Assembly: GCF_012489685.1 (NCBI RefSeq) | Contig: NC_080043.1 | Location: forward strand, 9,178,501-9,242,500 | Length of the DNA: 64,000 bases | Direction: 5' to 3' | Origin: Lotus japonicus | Taxonomy: Eukaryota; Streptophyta; Magnoliopsida; Fabales; Fabaceae | Part shown: positions 1-11,838 of the stretch, in pieces | Position numbering within the stretch: position 1 is the first letter of the stretch | How the letters are laid out: the number at the start of each line of letters is the position of its first letter | Translations under genes and position numbers: made by a program | Notes under the pieces: model-generated | The model's input: only the letters and a program-made list of their open reading frames with translations | Databases searched by the model: none | Told to the model about the DNA's origin: nothing

Positions 1-1642
1 CTTCGTGGGTATGTTCCTCTTTTTCGTTTCCTCATGTTTATGCATTGATTTTTCCATTTGATTTGCAGTGTTGGTTTTTGATGAATTTGGCCTCTTTGTT
101 TTTGGGTATGAAATTGATTTTGTAAAAGCAGCTGAATGAGCTATCAAACTGTGTGTGGTTGTGAGTGGATGATGATTTTGGGGACTGATTAGTTGTTTCA
201 CTATTGTGATTATGCTTGCTTTGACTAGTGGATTTCAATATTCAGTGGGTTTTTTTTTCCAGTCTTTGTTAGAGAAGTCAATGAATTTGAAATGGGAGGC
301 TGTACTTGTGATTTGTTCTATGTATGTTAATATTTGCCAATTTCGTGTGGTTTGAATTTTGTTTTTATGATGCTGTTTTTGAATAACAAAACAAATGGAA
401 ATATGAAGGAAAGTGACTTAGAAGCATGCTAGAGTGATGATGATGAAGAATCTTCTCGTACTAGAGTTTTATTAGGAAGTCTATAATATTACTGAAATAT
501 TCCCTCATAGAAAAACGGCTGTGATGAATATTTAGAATGAAAGAATGGGTTCGACAAATGCATAAAAGGATTAGTCAATGTTACTTTATTGTGTGAAGGT
601 TCTGAAATTTCTGTTTTTTCAGGATGATACCACACAAGACTAAGCGTGGTGCAGCTGCTCTTGAACGTTTGAAGGTGTATGAGGGTATCCCTCCTCCATA
701 TGACAAGGTCAAAAGAATGGTTGTCCCTGATGCTCTCAAGTATGTTCTGTCTTTCTTGATCTGTTTTTTTTATTGTGACATATTACAAGTCAGTTCTATA
801 TGAACCTCATGTCTTAAATTAATAAAATCAGGGTGTTGAGGCTTCAGAAAGGACACAAGTACTGCTTGTTGGGTAAGTTGTCATCTGAGGTCGGATGGAA
901 CTACTATGATACCATCAGGGTAAGTTCTTGCTTTCTAATATCCTGTCTTCCTTATGCTATTCTACTTCTTATATTCAACTTGTGCAGATTTTTGGTGGTT
1001 TTGTCCTTTAGAGTGAATAAGTCACTTTAGAGGGTAAAGTAAGTCATTACATAATGGTTAGTTGAGAAATTATAGTTTGAGACTGTGATGATATACTTAC
1101 ACAGTTACACATGTATAAACAAACTATGATATTCTTTAAATCTCAACCATTGATTTTGCAATAAATAAAGTGAAATAGCCCCTTCTCTAGATTAGCTAAA
1201 TTCTTTTGCTAGTTTTCTGCATACCCCTAATATGATATGATTTCATCTAATCCCATATATGAGCTGATTGCTAAGACCATCTATTTGATTGCTATTTATC
1301 TTCTATTATTTTGCCTATCTTTTTTTCATAGGGGTTACCAATAGAGATGATCTGCAATTTTGTTTTTCCTATTTTTCCATGTTCTTTTATCCAGTGTTAA
1401 GTGAGAATCCAAATTATGTTTCTGGAAATTCAGTGAGAATGTACTCTGTCGTACTGTGTAGCTTTCGACACGTGAGTTAAATGTTTTGTTGTTCTCAGGA
1501 GTTGGAAAAGAAGAGAAAGGATAAAGCACAAGTGCTTTACGAGAGAAAGAAGCAACTCAACAAATTGAGGGTCAAAGCAGAAAAAGTTGCTGATGAGAAG
1601 CTTGGTTCCCAGCTTGATATCCTTGCTCCGGTTAAGTACTGA
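1..1642 (+). CDS. RPL13A: 60S ribosomal protein L13a (uL13), 3' part
   Basis: The protein is a structural component of the cytosolic 60S ribosomal subunit. Only the C-terminal part of the gene is in the window. Exons are 1-8 (the end of an upstream exon), 623-739, 832-919 and 1499-1642, all with GT-AG introns and one continuous frame across the junctions. The translation runs through [58 protein letters not shown] and the plant-typical end [12 protein letters not shown] followed by TGA at 1640-1642. These blocks match the eukaryotic L13a family closely, including the IPPPYDK and KRMVVP signatures. The start codon and N-terminal half lie left of the window. Intron 3 (920-1498) carries a dispersed MITE-like repeat. 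Nothing suggests a pseudogene: there are no internal stops and the splice sites are intact. Confidence 0.95.
1022..1165. repeat. MITE-like dispersed repeat in RPL13A intron 3
   Basis: This contains the motif CTTTAGAGGGTAAAGTAAG, then a stretch with GAGACTGTGATGATATACTT, ACACATGTATA and TTCTTTAAATCTCAACCATT. A second, diverged copy lies at about 2725-2905 and a shorter relative at about 43085-43190. Ends and target duplications were not resolved, so the class is inferred only from its small size and dispersed copies. Confidence 0.5.
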
Positions 1643-1899
1643 GTAGTCTTTCTTAGTACTTCAAAGTTGTTATGCTGACTTATACCAAAATTGGAACTGC
1701 CTCTAAGTTTTGCTGGCGGTTGTATTTGTCATTGGATCCTAGATCTGATAATCTTGGAGGATTTTTATTTTTTTACATTTGTGCTTTGCAGAAATTTTGC
1801 ACCATCATAGCCTTCTCTCAATAGAGTAATTTTTCAAAAATCTGTTTTGACTTGGTCAGTGTGCTAGTTTGTTTTTGGTAATAGCAAGCCTTTATGTTC

Positions 1900-2300
1900 A
1901 AGATTAAGGGTGTGTTTGTGTAAACAGTCTAAGTTAGTGCTTATGTTACACATCACTTAAGTGTTTATTCACAAGCTGATTTAGGATATTTATTCAAAAT
2001 ACCTTATAAGTTATTATAAGTTAATAAGAAAAGCTTAGAACGTAATAAGCTCAAGCGGTAAAAGTTAGTGGACATCAGTTGGGAACGGAGAGGTTCAAGG
2101 ATGATACCTGGAGGGCTGCAGTTTATCTTTCTGATGTACCAATCAAAAGAGTTTGAGTACGAAAAGAGTTTCATAAGTTACTTTGCTTTAAATTAATTTG
2201 TTGTTTCACTAATTTTTTAAGTCCTCTGAATTTAGTTTTTTTAATAGATATTTCTAGTTTTACAAATTTTATAAGTGACTGCTTAGAGGCTAACTACTTA
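1900..2300. repeat. Spacer with MITE-like and SINE-like remnants
   Basis: The spacer after RPL13A begins with GGGTGTGTTTGTGTAAACAG and repeated CTTATAAG-type words, typical of short nonautonomous elements common in legumes. At 2046-2100 there is a tRNA-like pair of boxes: TAAGCTCAAGCGG resembles an A box and AGGTTCAAGG resembles a B box. This suggests a tRNA-derived SINE fragment on the + strand. No coding potential is seen from 1643 to about 3250. Confidence 0.35.
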
Positions 2301-2724
2301 AACTAGCATTGAATATTGCTCCCGATAATGTTGATTTGGTTATTTTTCCTTCTCTTACCATCTCTCTTGATTTTCACAAAACTTTCTATTTCTAAAATTA
2401 CCCGTCTCAAAATTTCCAACAAATTGTACTGTTAATCTATGAAAGATTTTTCAAACTTGTTTTTTTCGTACAAATTCTTCGAACTGTAGAGTTATTAGTT
2501 ATTACTTTTGCTACCTTTTAAACTGAATACTGAAAAAATAAAAAAAATAAAGAACATAAGTATGACACATGGTGTCTCGAACAATGGCTTTTGCCTCTAT
2601 TGCTACAATTTCTCTGATGCATTTATGTACAAGTAACCTTATTACTAAAGAGGATTTTATTTACCAATAGTATTTGTTAGCTTTGCATATGTTTATAATT
2701 AACTTTTGGATTTGGCGTCTCTAA

Positions 2725-2905
2725 GTGAAGTGAGTTATTTTATGGGGTAAATTAAGCAATGAAAACACTTGGTTGAAAAATCAACGGTTGAGATTGTAAT
2801 CATGTACTTACACATGTATAATAAATTAATGAGATTGTGATCATGTATTTACACAATTTATAAAAATTAACATGTTCTTTAAATCTTCTTGTTTTCTTAT
2901 TCAAG
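2725..2905. repeat. Second copy of the MITE-like repeat
   Basis: This shares GGGTAAA, GAGATTGTAATCATGTACTT, ACACATGTATA and TTCTTTAAATCTT with the copy in RPL13A intron 3, in the same order and orientation. It also contains a short internal duplication of the ATCATGTA-TTACACA motif. Boundaries are approximate. Confidence 0.45.
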
Positions 2906-3249
2906 GGTTGTGATTGTTGAAAAATGTCAAAATAAAATGGTTGACCACCTTTCTAATATTTGAAATACAACACAGGAAATTAAAGGAGTTTTTCATGGAA
3001 ACATATAAATGAACTCAATATAAATCTAACACAATTGACTAAATTGAGATTGAATTTTATGATAAAGTGTGAGAATTGACACTTTTGTCTTCTCTACCAA
3101 AAAGTTGAAAAACATTATTATCACAACTGTGAGCAGCTCAACATGTGGTAATAAGTTGAAATTCACTGATGTTTTGGTTCTTAGTGAAGTGATCTAACGA
3201 AGAGAGTTGAGAGAATCATCAACATCTTAAGTATTGTATACATAGTCAA

Positions 3250-3836
3250 TATAAAGAAAACCAATAAAAGGAAATGGATATGAAAATTCAAAGGACATGA
3301 GGTCCATATCCAGAAGCCAGTTCATGAGGGTGAGAAAGAATTAGGAGCCAGAGGACGAGGGAAATGTTGCTTTCACCTCAGGAGGAGGTAATGCATTAAT
3401 AAGTTCTTTAGAGAGTAAGGAATAGTCTTGAGTCCTCGACTCTGGAGCATCTTTCCATGCCCCTTCGCAGTGGAAAAGTTTACATTAGTAACGAGAAATC
3501 ATATAAGATTGTAGGTAAATGTGTAGTAAAGATTAAGTTAAATGAGTCTGTATGAGAAATGTCAGACATACTACCGGCCTGATGAAGAACTTATTCTCAG
3601 TAGGCCAATTCGCCAGTGAAGGTTATTCAAAAGTCTTTCATGGTGATCATTGGAAAATTTCAAAGAGTACACAAACACTTGCTCAAGGTAAAAAGAGTGG
3701 TACATTTTATAAGACAACAATAACATGTGATTTGATTGTAGGTGCAACACATGAAAGCCCCAATCTACGTCACCAAAGATTAGGTCATATGAATGAGAAA
3801 GAGACTTTTGACATTAAGAATCCCGCCTATAAATAG
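3250..3836 (+). mobile_element. Decayed Ty1/copia retrotransposon fragment
   Basis: The + strand carries, out of frame with each other, the copia protease motif DSGASFHA (codons from about 3438), preceded by a VLD-like lead and followed by PSQWKSLH. The gag-pre-integrase region follows at 3552-3836: TTGLMKNLFSVGQFASEGY, then KKSGTFYKT and LRHQRLGHMNEK. The His-Gln-Arg-Leu-Gly-His block is diagnostic of the copia pre-integrase segment. Frameshifts and stops interrupt the reading, and no integrase core, RT or LTR was seen. This is an old internal fragment. Confidence 0.8.
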
Positions 3837-3894
3837 GATGTATGACGTTGTAATCTTGGTTCACAAACTGATGCTCGAAAAACTTGATGTATAC

Positions 3895-4248
3895 TTAATA
3901 GGTCAAAACAAACATGACTAAACAACAAATTTTGTTCCGAAATTTTGTTCTGAACGCATCAAATTCGTCTGCGGTTCGATCAGCAAGAAGCGGAAAATTG
4001 ATAGCATGACTTGAGGTTGAGGGGATGGTCCTATCAAGAGATTGCTGGAAACTCTCGAACCTCCGATCTTTCTCGTCTTTGTTAGGGTATTTTTTTCCAT
4101 ATATATCGCACCAGATTTCGAAAGCTTCTCTAGGGGTTAAATCAATTGCGGAATCAGTGTTGTCTTCTTCAACTTTCAATTTCTTTACCGGTGGAGCAAA
4201 ATCCTTCGAATCGTGGTCTGGAATTAGAGACGCGGAGGCGCCAGGCAT
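3895..4248 (-). CDS. Small cathepsin-propeptide (I29)-like protein
   Basis: This is a single-exon ORF of 117 codons read leftward from ATG at 4246-4248. Residues 1-38 are hydrophilic with a KKLKVEE cluster. The block from about residue 40 reads EAFEIWCDIYGKKYPNKDEK, DRRFESFQQSL and then FPLLADRTADEFDAFRTKF. This matches the layout of the inhibitor I29 propeptide of papain-like proteases: a W-x(n)-YGKKY core, an ERFNIN-like R-F-x-x-F helix, and an ADxTxxEF stretch resembling the usual FADLTNEEF. No catalytic protease domain follows; the protein stops shortly after. It may be a free-standing propeptide-type inhibitor or a truncated protease gene. There is no signal peptide. The start lies about 470 bp from a divergent transcript to the right. 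Confidence 0.6.
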   Translation of the reverse strand: MPGASASLIPDHDSKDFAPPVKKLKVEEDNTDSAIDLTPREAFEIWCDIYGKKYPNKDEKDRRFESFQQSLDRTIPSTSSHAINFPLLADRTADEFDAFRTKFRNKICCLVMFVLTY

Positions 4249-4345
4249 CGAGGAGAGGGTAGGGTTGAGAAAAGAGAGGAGAGGAAGAATGGAATGTTCA
4301 ATGCATATTTACATTCAATAATGTTTATTAATGACCATTGACGTG

Positions 4346-4409
4346 ACACTCTTTTCACATTTTTTTTTGTTATAGGCGAGGCCCGGTGAGGACTAAACAC
4401 TCTTTTCAC
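4346..4409 (-). mobile_element. 5'-truncated SINE tail with 13-bp target duplication
   Basis: The direct repeat ACACTCTTTTCAC occurs at 4346-4358 and 4397-4409. The 38 bp between them read on the minus strand as a C/G-rich tail, GGGCCTCGCCTATAAC, followed by a run of A. This is the layout of a retroposed 3' end with poly-A and target site duplication. It lies in the upstream region of the I29-like gene. Confidence 0.6.
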
Positions 4410-4714
4410 TGAGATCAAGACATTCAAACGTTTTTTAATTTCGATTTTACATTTTATTGAGCCTCTAAAATATAAATGATAATTAATTAATTAATTATTT
4501 TTTTGAGAAATAGTTAACTGTAACTGTGGTCCCATTAGAAACCGGTTTTCGTGAAAAACTCTTTTCCCTTTCAAAATCGCGCGCGCCCACTCTATCCTCA
4601 CTCACTCACTCGCAGCAGAACTCGAACTTGTGAACACTGAAATCCCTAGTTCCTCTTCACTTTCCTTCGTCGTCGCAACTCGCAACCCACTCGTTCTCTG
4701 TAGAATCGTTTACA

Positions 4715-6005
4715 ATGGAAACCAATTGGGACTTTTGCCATTGTTCATCCATCCATTCCACAGGTACTTCACTCATGATGAATTCAAACACTAACATTTT
4801 GTCATCTTGATTTGAAAACATGATCAATTTTTTGTGATTAAACTAGATCTAACAAATCTGCTTTTGGATCATGAGTTCAAATCACTGATTCGGAAACACT
4901 TCTGGATTATATGTCAGTTTGCTAGCTTCAATTAATCAAAAACACTTCTCCGATGAACTTCGCATTGTAGCGTTTTGTTTTGTTTTGTATTGTTTTGTTG
5001 TGTTGTGAGCTTTTGCTTTTGGTGAATGGAACTGTAGGAAGTGATTACGGCGAAGGATTAGGCTGGCGGCGCAGGTGGATGTGTGCTCAATCGATAGTCA
5101 CCGCCGCGGTTCCTCGTAAGTGCTTATGTGTTAGGTTGTTTGTATTAGCTTTACTATCTGTTCACACAGAAAAAAGTTTGTTGTAATTAAAATGCAGCTA
5201 GGATTTTTTTAATTTTTTTTGAAGTTTTAATAAGTGCAAATGTATTTTTGTGTAAAAATCAAGCTGAACCCCTAACACGCAAAGCGTGTGGATTGTGTTG
5301 CGGTTTTTACATTGTTTTAATCCTCTGCCGTCGGTTCAGGGGAATTAGCAATGAGGAGAAAATACATCTGAGGTGAGGCAGAAGTTGTTGATGCAATTGA
5401 GACAAGAGAATTTGCTATGCATTTATATGTCAGTTAGCTTCAATTATATAGACACTTCTTTCAAAACCAAGTTATTGATTGTTTTCATATACTTTAAGTA
5501 ATTAATTGATTGTGTCTACTCATACAGGATTTGCTCTGGTGATTGTATATCATATTTGTTTGTAGAAGATGTATATGGAAGGAAACTTCATTAATGTGGC
5601 TCTGATTTTCTAATCTTGTATATTGTTCAAAACTATCTAATATGAATATATTCACATCAAAGTTTTACACCTCATTTTTTAGTCATTTTTTTTGTATTTC
5701 AGTTTTGACTTTCCTTAAAAATTTATTGATTAACAGTGTAAACGAGTAGAGTCCAAGGTTTCTATCGATAGCGCGTGTGGTTCATCAAATTCCTGGTATA
5801 ACCCCCTATTCCACGTAGATATCTAGTCCTTAATCAATTAGTGGTTACTAATTTTACAATGCGAATTTTACAAGATTAGAGATTTCAGGCTGCTCTGAAG
5901 GTTGCAAGAGGGGATGCCCCGTCTTCGCAATGTGGATCAGAAGCTCAGACAACAAAAGGCCCTTTAGCAACTTGGTGTCATGGACAAGGTTGGAAGCCTA
6001 TTCAG
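4715..6005 (+). CDS. Unidentified spliced gene, 5' exons (putative)
   Basis: A C- and CT-rich leader (about 4590-4714) typical of a plant 5' UTR precedes ATG at 4715. Plausible exons are 4715-4763, 5038-5115, 5772-5795 and 5889-6005, each with consensus donors (GTACTT, GTAAGT, GTATAA, GTAAGA) and AG acceptors. In phase they read METNWDFCHCSSIHST, GSDYGEGLGWRRRWMCAQS, a short linker, then CSEGCKRGCPVFAMW onward. I do not recognise the family. The last exon is also open in another frame, so the 24-bp exon 3 is uncertain. Downstream exons could not be placed; a candidate with good splice context lies near 8338-8419. The locus could equally be a noncoding transcript or a decayed gene. It is divergent from the I29-like gene. 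Confidence 0.35.
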
Positions 6006-9000
6006 GTAAGAATTTCATTTTGCTTTTCAGTTTTAAGTTCCGTGGACTGAATGCTACACATGTCTTAATTCAGTTTATATGTTCAGGACTGGATGTGTAT
6101 CTTCTTCTGTTTCTCTATCATCTGCTACTTGTAATTGTCGTTATGAGTTTCAGATTTCAAAATAACTTGGGTGTAAAAAAATCCACTGGCTTATGACATT
6201 ACTGCTGCTTGTAGTGGATTAAGAGGATAAAGGAAAAATTAAAAGATAAAAATTCCTCTTTGCAAGTTTTGCTTCATTTCAATATTAGAGGAAGAGAATA
6301 TAATCTATGACTTATCCTTAGTTATTTCTTAATTTAATTCCTTGCATATATGGTTCTAGTAATTAACTTCTTACTCGATCTACCATCTGTGTCATGTTTT
6401 GGTTTCTATTAACCAAAACAGAATGTTTTTAATTATTACAGTGTACCAATGCATCAGTTATTTTATGGTTTTTTGAACTGTTCATTACTGCGAATAACAG
6501 ATAGGAGTGACTGTGATATATAGGACTCAGTGTAGTTCTCTTTTTTCTTTTGGAATCGTGTTGATTTTTTTTTGACTTCCTGAAATTGTCAGTAGTATTT
6601 ATACGGAAGTTATGACGTCAAAGTTTATACACTTCACTCCTTTTAAATAGTTTGGTGTGCAAATTCAGTACACATATACCCAAGGCGAATGGCAGTCTCT
6701 ATAGATATTATTCACAGACACAATTATCAGTGGAACTCACTTAATAACTGGTCACATTAGAGATATGAACCAGCTATTTTGTTGATATGGGTTTGTAAAA
6801 CCTCCCACATGGGAAAATTGTTTACCTTTGTTAGTGTGAATGAATGCAAGGGCTGGATTTCATGATTTAAGGGTAAAAATAGAACAGTGAAATTTGACAC
6901 TAGAAGATATGAAGTTATGAACAGAACTTAAATTATCTGAAACCTACTGCAAGTTCTGCATTTGGAAGCTCAACGACTATGGAAGACATCTTCATTGAAG
7001 TCGGCGTTATGTTCTTCGCAGCTTCAACGGCCTCTTCATTTTTTAAGATAACTTCCAAATCATTCTCTCTTAATCTGCTCTCTTCGATTTACTCAGGCTC
7101 TTACATTTTTCTTCATTTTTGTTATGGGAAAAAGAGCTCAGAAGAAGATATTCCTGAAATCTCTCTTTGGTTTCACTTCAGGTAGTCTCATTTCCTATCT
7201 AATTCCAATTTCTCTTTTCCGTGTGATATCTTTTAAAGCAGTTTGTATAAAATGTTTGGAATTTATTTCCTTTTTTTGTGCATTTGGGAAAGGGTGTTGC
7301 TCTATTTTGACTGAAAATGCTAATCAATTAGATAAAAAAAACATTCTGTGTTGCTTTGCTGCAAAATATGACAAGGAAAATAGCTCAGATGTTCATATTG
7401 TTTGGAGAATGAGGATCAGAAAACTATATCTTGGTTTTTCTGGTGTTACTTAGATTCCTGTATTAATAAGTGTTTGATAGGGTAGTTAGAGTGATTTTGA
7501 ATGAGTTTCTCTGGCATATAGTCTTGAAGAAAGAGAGAATCTGGGTTTGATTGCAACATATAGTCTTTTTCACTTCTATACTAATAATATGGGTTCCTTT
7601 TAAGTTTAATTTTCTCCCTGTTTCTCTTTTTGGTTTAGAAATCATTTGGGAATAAAGTGTCTCTCTCTTAATATATATATATACATATATATTTTCTTTA
7701 AGTGTGAGTATTTTCCATTTCATCTCTGCCTAGAGCTTGTTCTAATATTGGTATAATTTGAATATTAGCTGAGGCGAAGGCATTTCCTCTATGTTTACTT
7801 TTGAGAAGGCATTTTATTACATTCAGCTAGTTCTGTTCTTAAGTCAATACACCTTCCAAGTTAATCTATGTATGCAACTCTCTTAGGTAACAATGCTAAA
7901 CCTGATTATCAATCTCTAAAACCAAGTAAGTTTGTCAGTTTCTCTATCTTGTGCATGCATATTGCTGCCTGACATTTTTAACATTGATAATGTGCAGTAC
8001 AAATTGTCAGACTTGAAAATTCTTAAAAGAAATCCTTTTTTCGAGGGGTGAGGTAATCTTTTGTCAAGGGTACAATTAATGAGTAGATGGGCAGAAAAAT
8101 GATCAATAATTGGATTTGTAGCTAGCTGTTAGAATTTGTGCTTGAAACGGGGAGGAGCACATAATCACCATCACAGTCACATATCAATCATTTGGTTTTG
8201 TCTTCATCATTCTCTTAATTTCTGTTTACAATTAGAGGATAGATATATGTGAGTGAAATTGATTACACAGAGTATCAATCATTTGGTTCCGTCTCCTTTT
8301 TTCACTTGTGTGTTTTTGTCTTGTTTTCTAATTCAGCCAATGCTTACATATAAGGAGCTACTTCAAAGCTTGGAAGAGCAATTGCACATCTGTTTTCCAA
8401 AAGAAAGTCAGTTTTGGTAATTTTTCTTGCAGTTCCCCCTTTTCACTGTTTTGACTAGCTTCTTTTTCTCATTGCCCTTCTTAGAAGAATGGACCATAGT
8501 TGTAGATAACGGTTTTACTATTCAAGTATTGTTTGTGCCTGCACAATCATATAAATGGTCATTTAAGTTCACACTTCAAAGTTAGATAAAGTTACATTAC
8601 ATGTAAGTTATTCACATAAAAGTTGCAGAGACCCCAGGCGGTTTACTTTCCAAACTTGACAAATGCAGAAGTTTGTGAATAAGTAATTTAAGTTGCAAAG
8701 CCTAACCTTGAGCCATCAAACTTAGCTTTGCAGAAAGCTTAAACTGCTGAGAGCACAAAAGCCACCAGAACAAGAATAAATACTGTCATGAACAAGGCCT
8801 CTAGTGTAAGATGTAACATTGTGCCATCTTATGCAATGCCTCTTTTCTATAACATTGGCTACTAATCTTGAATGGAGGTTATTATAACATTGAAGGTTCA
8901 AATTGGAATATTCGATTTCATTTATATAGAAGTGGTAGGACAAAATATGATTTTTACGGATCTTAAATGCAATTCCTTAAAAAACTTAATTTCTTATGGG

Positions 9001-10219
9001 GTCATATGTTATTTGTGATTGTTTTTAATAAATTGATGGGTCCTTACTAAAGAAGGGTATCAAAAAGGGAAAACAAAGAGGGAAAGGGATAAATATCAAT
9101 TAACTGGAAGTTTCTTTGGTGGAATTGCTGCAAGTTTCAATTATTGTAAATTTTGCTGGTTCGATGCTCTAATTTCTGGTGGCTGTGGCCTTTACTTTGG
9201 AGTCTTGTGCGGTTTTCACAAATTTTAGCTGAAGTTGGTCAACTGAACATTTTTTTTCCTTGTCTTCAAGTTAGATAGGCTATTTATAACTGTTGCTGTA
9301 TCTTGCTCTTTTTATTTTGCACTTGTGTTAGCTTGTTTTGCTGTGTCTTTGTCTAGACTCTCTTTTTATTAGTCTCAATAAGTACATCTTGTGCTTGGGT
9401 CTTTGATGGAGTCTAATTGTGTACATTTAATCACAATCTTTACCTCATTGTAATTGAATTGTTTCCAAAAGTGTTTGTTGAGAATTTTATCTTTGTTAGT
9501 GAAATTGAGTTCAATGATGAGAAAATAGTTAGCGCCATTTGCAACAGTTAGGTTCGACATATGCATAATCTGTCAAGTTGATCCAATATTAGCATAATTG
9601 TGAGCATTAGGCCAAGTCTTTTACTTTGAAATCCCCAAGTCCAATAGAATATTTAACACGTTCTAACACATATAACAGAAACATTAGGCAAGACTTATCT
9701 GTTTCAGCTTGATGATCATAAGGTTTTATAGGATGTTCTGTTTACACTTTTGACTTGGCCTACTGTTGAATTTTTTTAATCATTTTTTATGTTCTTTGAA
9801 ACATTTTGGGTTTTTTAAGAAAGTGGCCCTGGATTTTCTTACTAGTCCACTTTGCAAAGGGGGGGGGAAGTTGGTAGTGTTAACATTTAGCTTATTGTTT
9901 CTGGTAAAAGCAGTGAAAATGTTTACTGTTCAAGGACTTCTTTTTCTGAGATCTTCTACATGTTATTGTCTACTTAATCTGAAAGGTGTCCCATTGTTGT
10001 CCTTCTTAGAGTATTGTCTTAACTCTTAAGTTGCAGTTGTGGTCGCGGTTGTATGACCGATGGGTCTTCTCTCTGGAACTGATGCAGATGTGGTGGTAAT
10101 TGCAACCAAGATGGTTTTTTATGGACGCATTACATGATTTCAAACTATAGTACTGCTGGAACCAAGTGTGCAATGAACATAAATTTTTATGTGGTTAGAT
10201 CATATAGACAACCATAGAC
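6006..10219. other. AT-rich stretch, no gene assigned
   Basis: No ORF here matches a family I recognise. A few segments have exon-like borders, for example about 8338-8419 (reads KELLQSLEEQLHICFPKES between AG and GT) and 10626-10711, and could belong to the transcript starting at 4715. A TA dinucleotide run lies near 7672-7692 and a G9 run at about 9859. Otherwise it looks like intron or spacer. Confidence 0.4.
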
Positions 10220-10269
10220 TATACCTATAAAGATCTTTTTTTTTTTGAAAGTATACCTATAAAGATCTT
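10220..10269 (-). mobile_element. Micro-insertion with 18-bp target duplication
   Basis: TATACCTATAAAGATCTT is present twice, at 10220-10237 and 10252-10269. It flanks only 14 bp: a run of T ending in GAAAG, which on the minus strand is CTTTC followed by an A run. This is the signature of an extremely 5'-truncated retroposon inserted by target-primed reverse transcription. Confidence 0.6.
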
Positions 10270-10619
10270 AAGCCTTGAGCTAAGGTATATGTAGTTTAAA
10301 GTACAATCTTAATTAGCATGGGCTAGGTCGGTGTTTTATGTTAATTTTCTTTTGCTATCTTTGCCTGAATGAGGAGGGTCTGATAGTAGCACTAGGGAGG
10401 TTGCTTGAGTTGTCTTGGACTTGAACGAACCTCAAAGTCAAAGTGATAAGGGATTGCAGTAGCTAGCTTCAATTAATTTTTTGGAAAATTGTAAAATTTT
10501 TGAATTGATTTATTCAATTAGGCATTTGCATCTATTAAAACGGTTCTTTCATTTTGTAATTACTTTTTTGCTTCTTTTTATTTATTTGTAAATTAACATG
10601 TATCCATGCTTACATTACA

Positions 10620-11540
10620 TTGCAGGTTATTGAATTTTCCCATGAAATGTTTTCCCAAACAAAGTATCCATGCTCACATTGCTGATATTATTGTTGAGCT
10701 ACACATGAAAGGTATCATTTCTAGCAATCAATTCCTCTTATTCTTGATTCTCTCTTAATTGCTGAGAAAATGATTTTGAATTGAATCTAGGGATGATGTA
10801 TATCAGTATATGGGTACGGGTGGGTATGAATGGTATATACCCACCTCCCAAAAATATAACTGCTCCATACTCACGTCAATGTGAATATCTATTAAATGAG
10901 TTTTAAATAGATTTCATAATATCTGTGTGTATCCAAGGTACTCATGAATATGTTTCACAGATATTTATTAAAATGAAAAATATAATAAAATAATTAAAAG
11001 TGAATTTAAGAAGAAAAAAAATCGGGGTTGGCAACCCCTCACATGAGCTCTATCCCGATGGGGACTAAAATCGGGGTAATTTTGCAACTTTACTCTGGGG
11101 AGAGACTAAAATTAAACATTGCCCATTATAAGAGAACAAAAACATAATTAATCTTTTTTTTTTTAATTTTCACGTAAAATCAATTTTTTTATAAAAGAGT
11201 AATTAAGTTTTCTTATTATAAATATTTCAATATTTGTTACCAAAAAAATTTCAATATTTAAATTTCGTAAATGAAAAACAGTCATTAATTCATCAAAATA
11301 TTATTACTTTTTTTTTAAAAAATAATAATAATCAAATTTGTTACTTTAAATGACAAATAATCATTAATTTATCAAAATAAATGAAAGAAATTTAATTACT
11401 TAATACAAATATTTTCAATTGAAAAAAAAGTTCAATTACCTTACCCGAAACATAAGAATTTAGAAATTCGTCAAATTGAATTGATTGAATTAAAATCCTC
11501 AAGCATTTTAAATTCTTCATTTCTCAATATTTTTTTTAAT
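10620..11540. other. AT-rich spacer before the bromodomain gene
   Basis: This contains GGGTACGGGTGGGTATG and related TACCCAC words near 10810-10850, and a GGGGTTGG/GGGGACT stretch near 11025-11100, both typical of decayed repeats. A further micro-duplication occurs at 11224-11259: ATTTCAATATTT flanks GTTACC plus an A run. No gene was seen. Confidence 0.45.
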
Positions 11541-11838
11541 CTAAATGAAAACTCACTTGTTAACTAGCCAACAGAAAACAAGACGTGTCAATGGAGAAAC
11601 CCTAGGCGCGCTTTGGCGCGTGAGGAGGCAGCGGCCAACGGTAGCAAAATCTGTGAAGATACATTTTTTTTATAAGTCAATCTGTAAAGATATGATTACA
11701 TTAACCGAACAAAAGAAACATTATTAACTGAGTTCATTCGATGTAACTTTCTTAACTGAGACACTGAGTTCATTCGTGAGACTTGCGTGAGAAGACAACG
11801 TTGTTCCTTCGATTTCGATCAAGATTAGGATTTGTTGC

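Noticed and set aside
2040..2110. tRNA gene from A-box and B-box-like words
   Set aside because: No cloverleaf can be drawn and spacing is wrong; treated as a SINE-like fragment.
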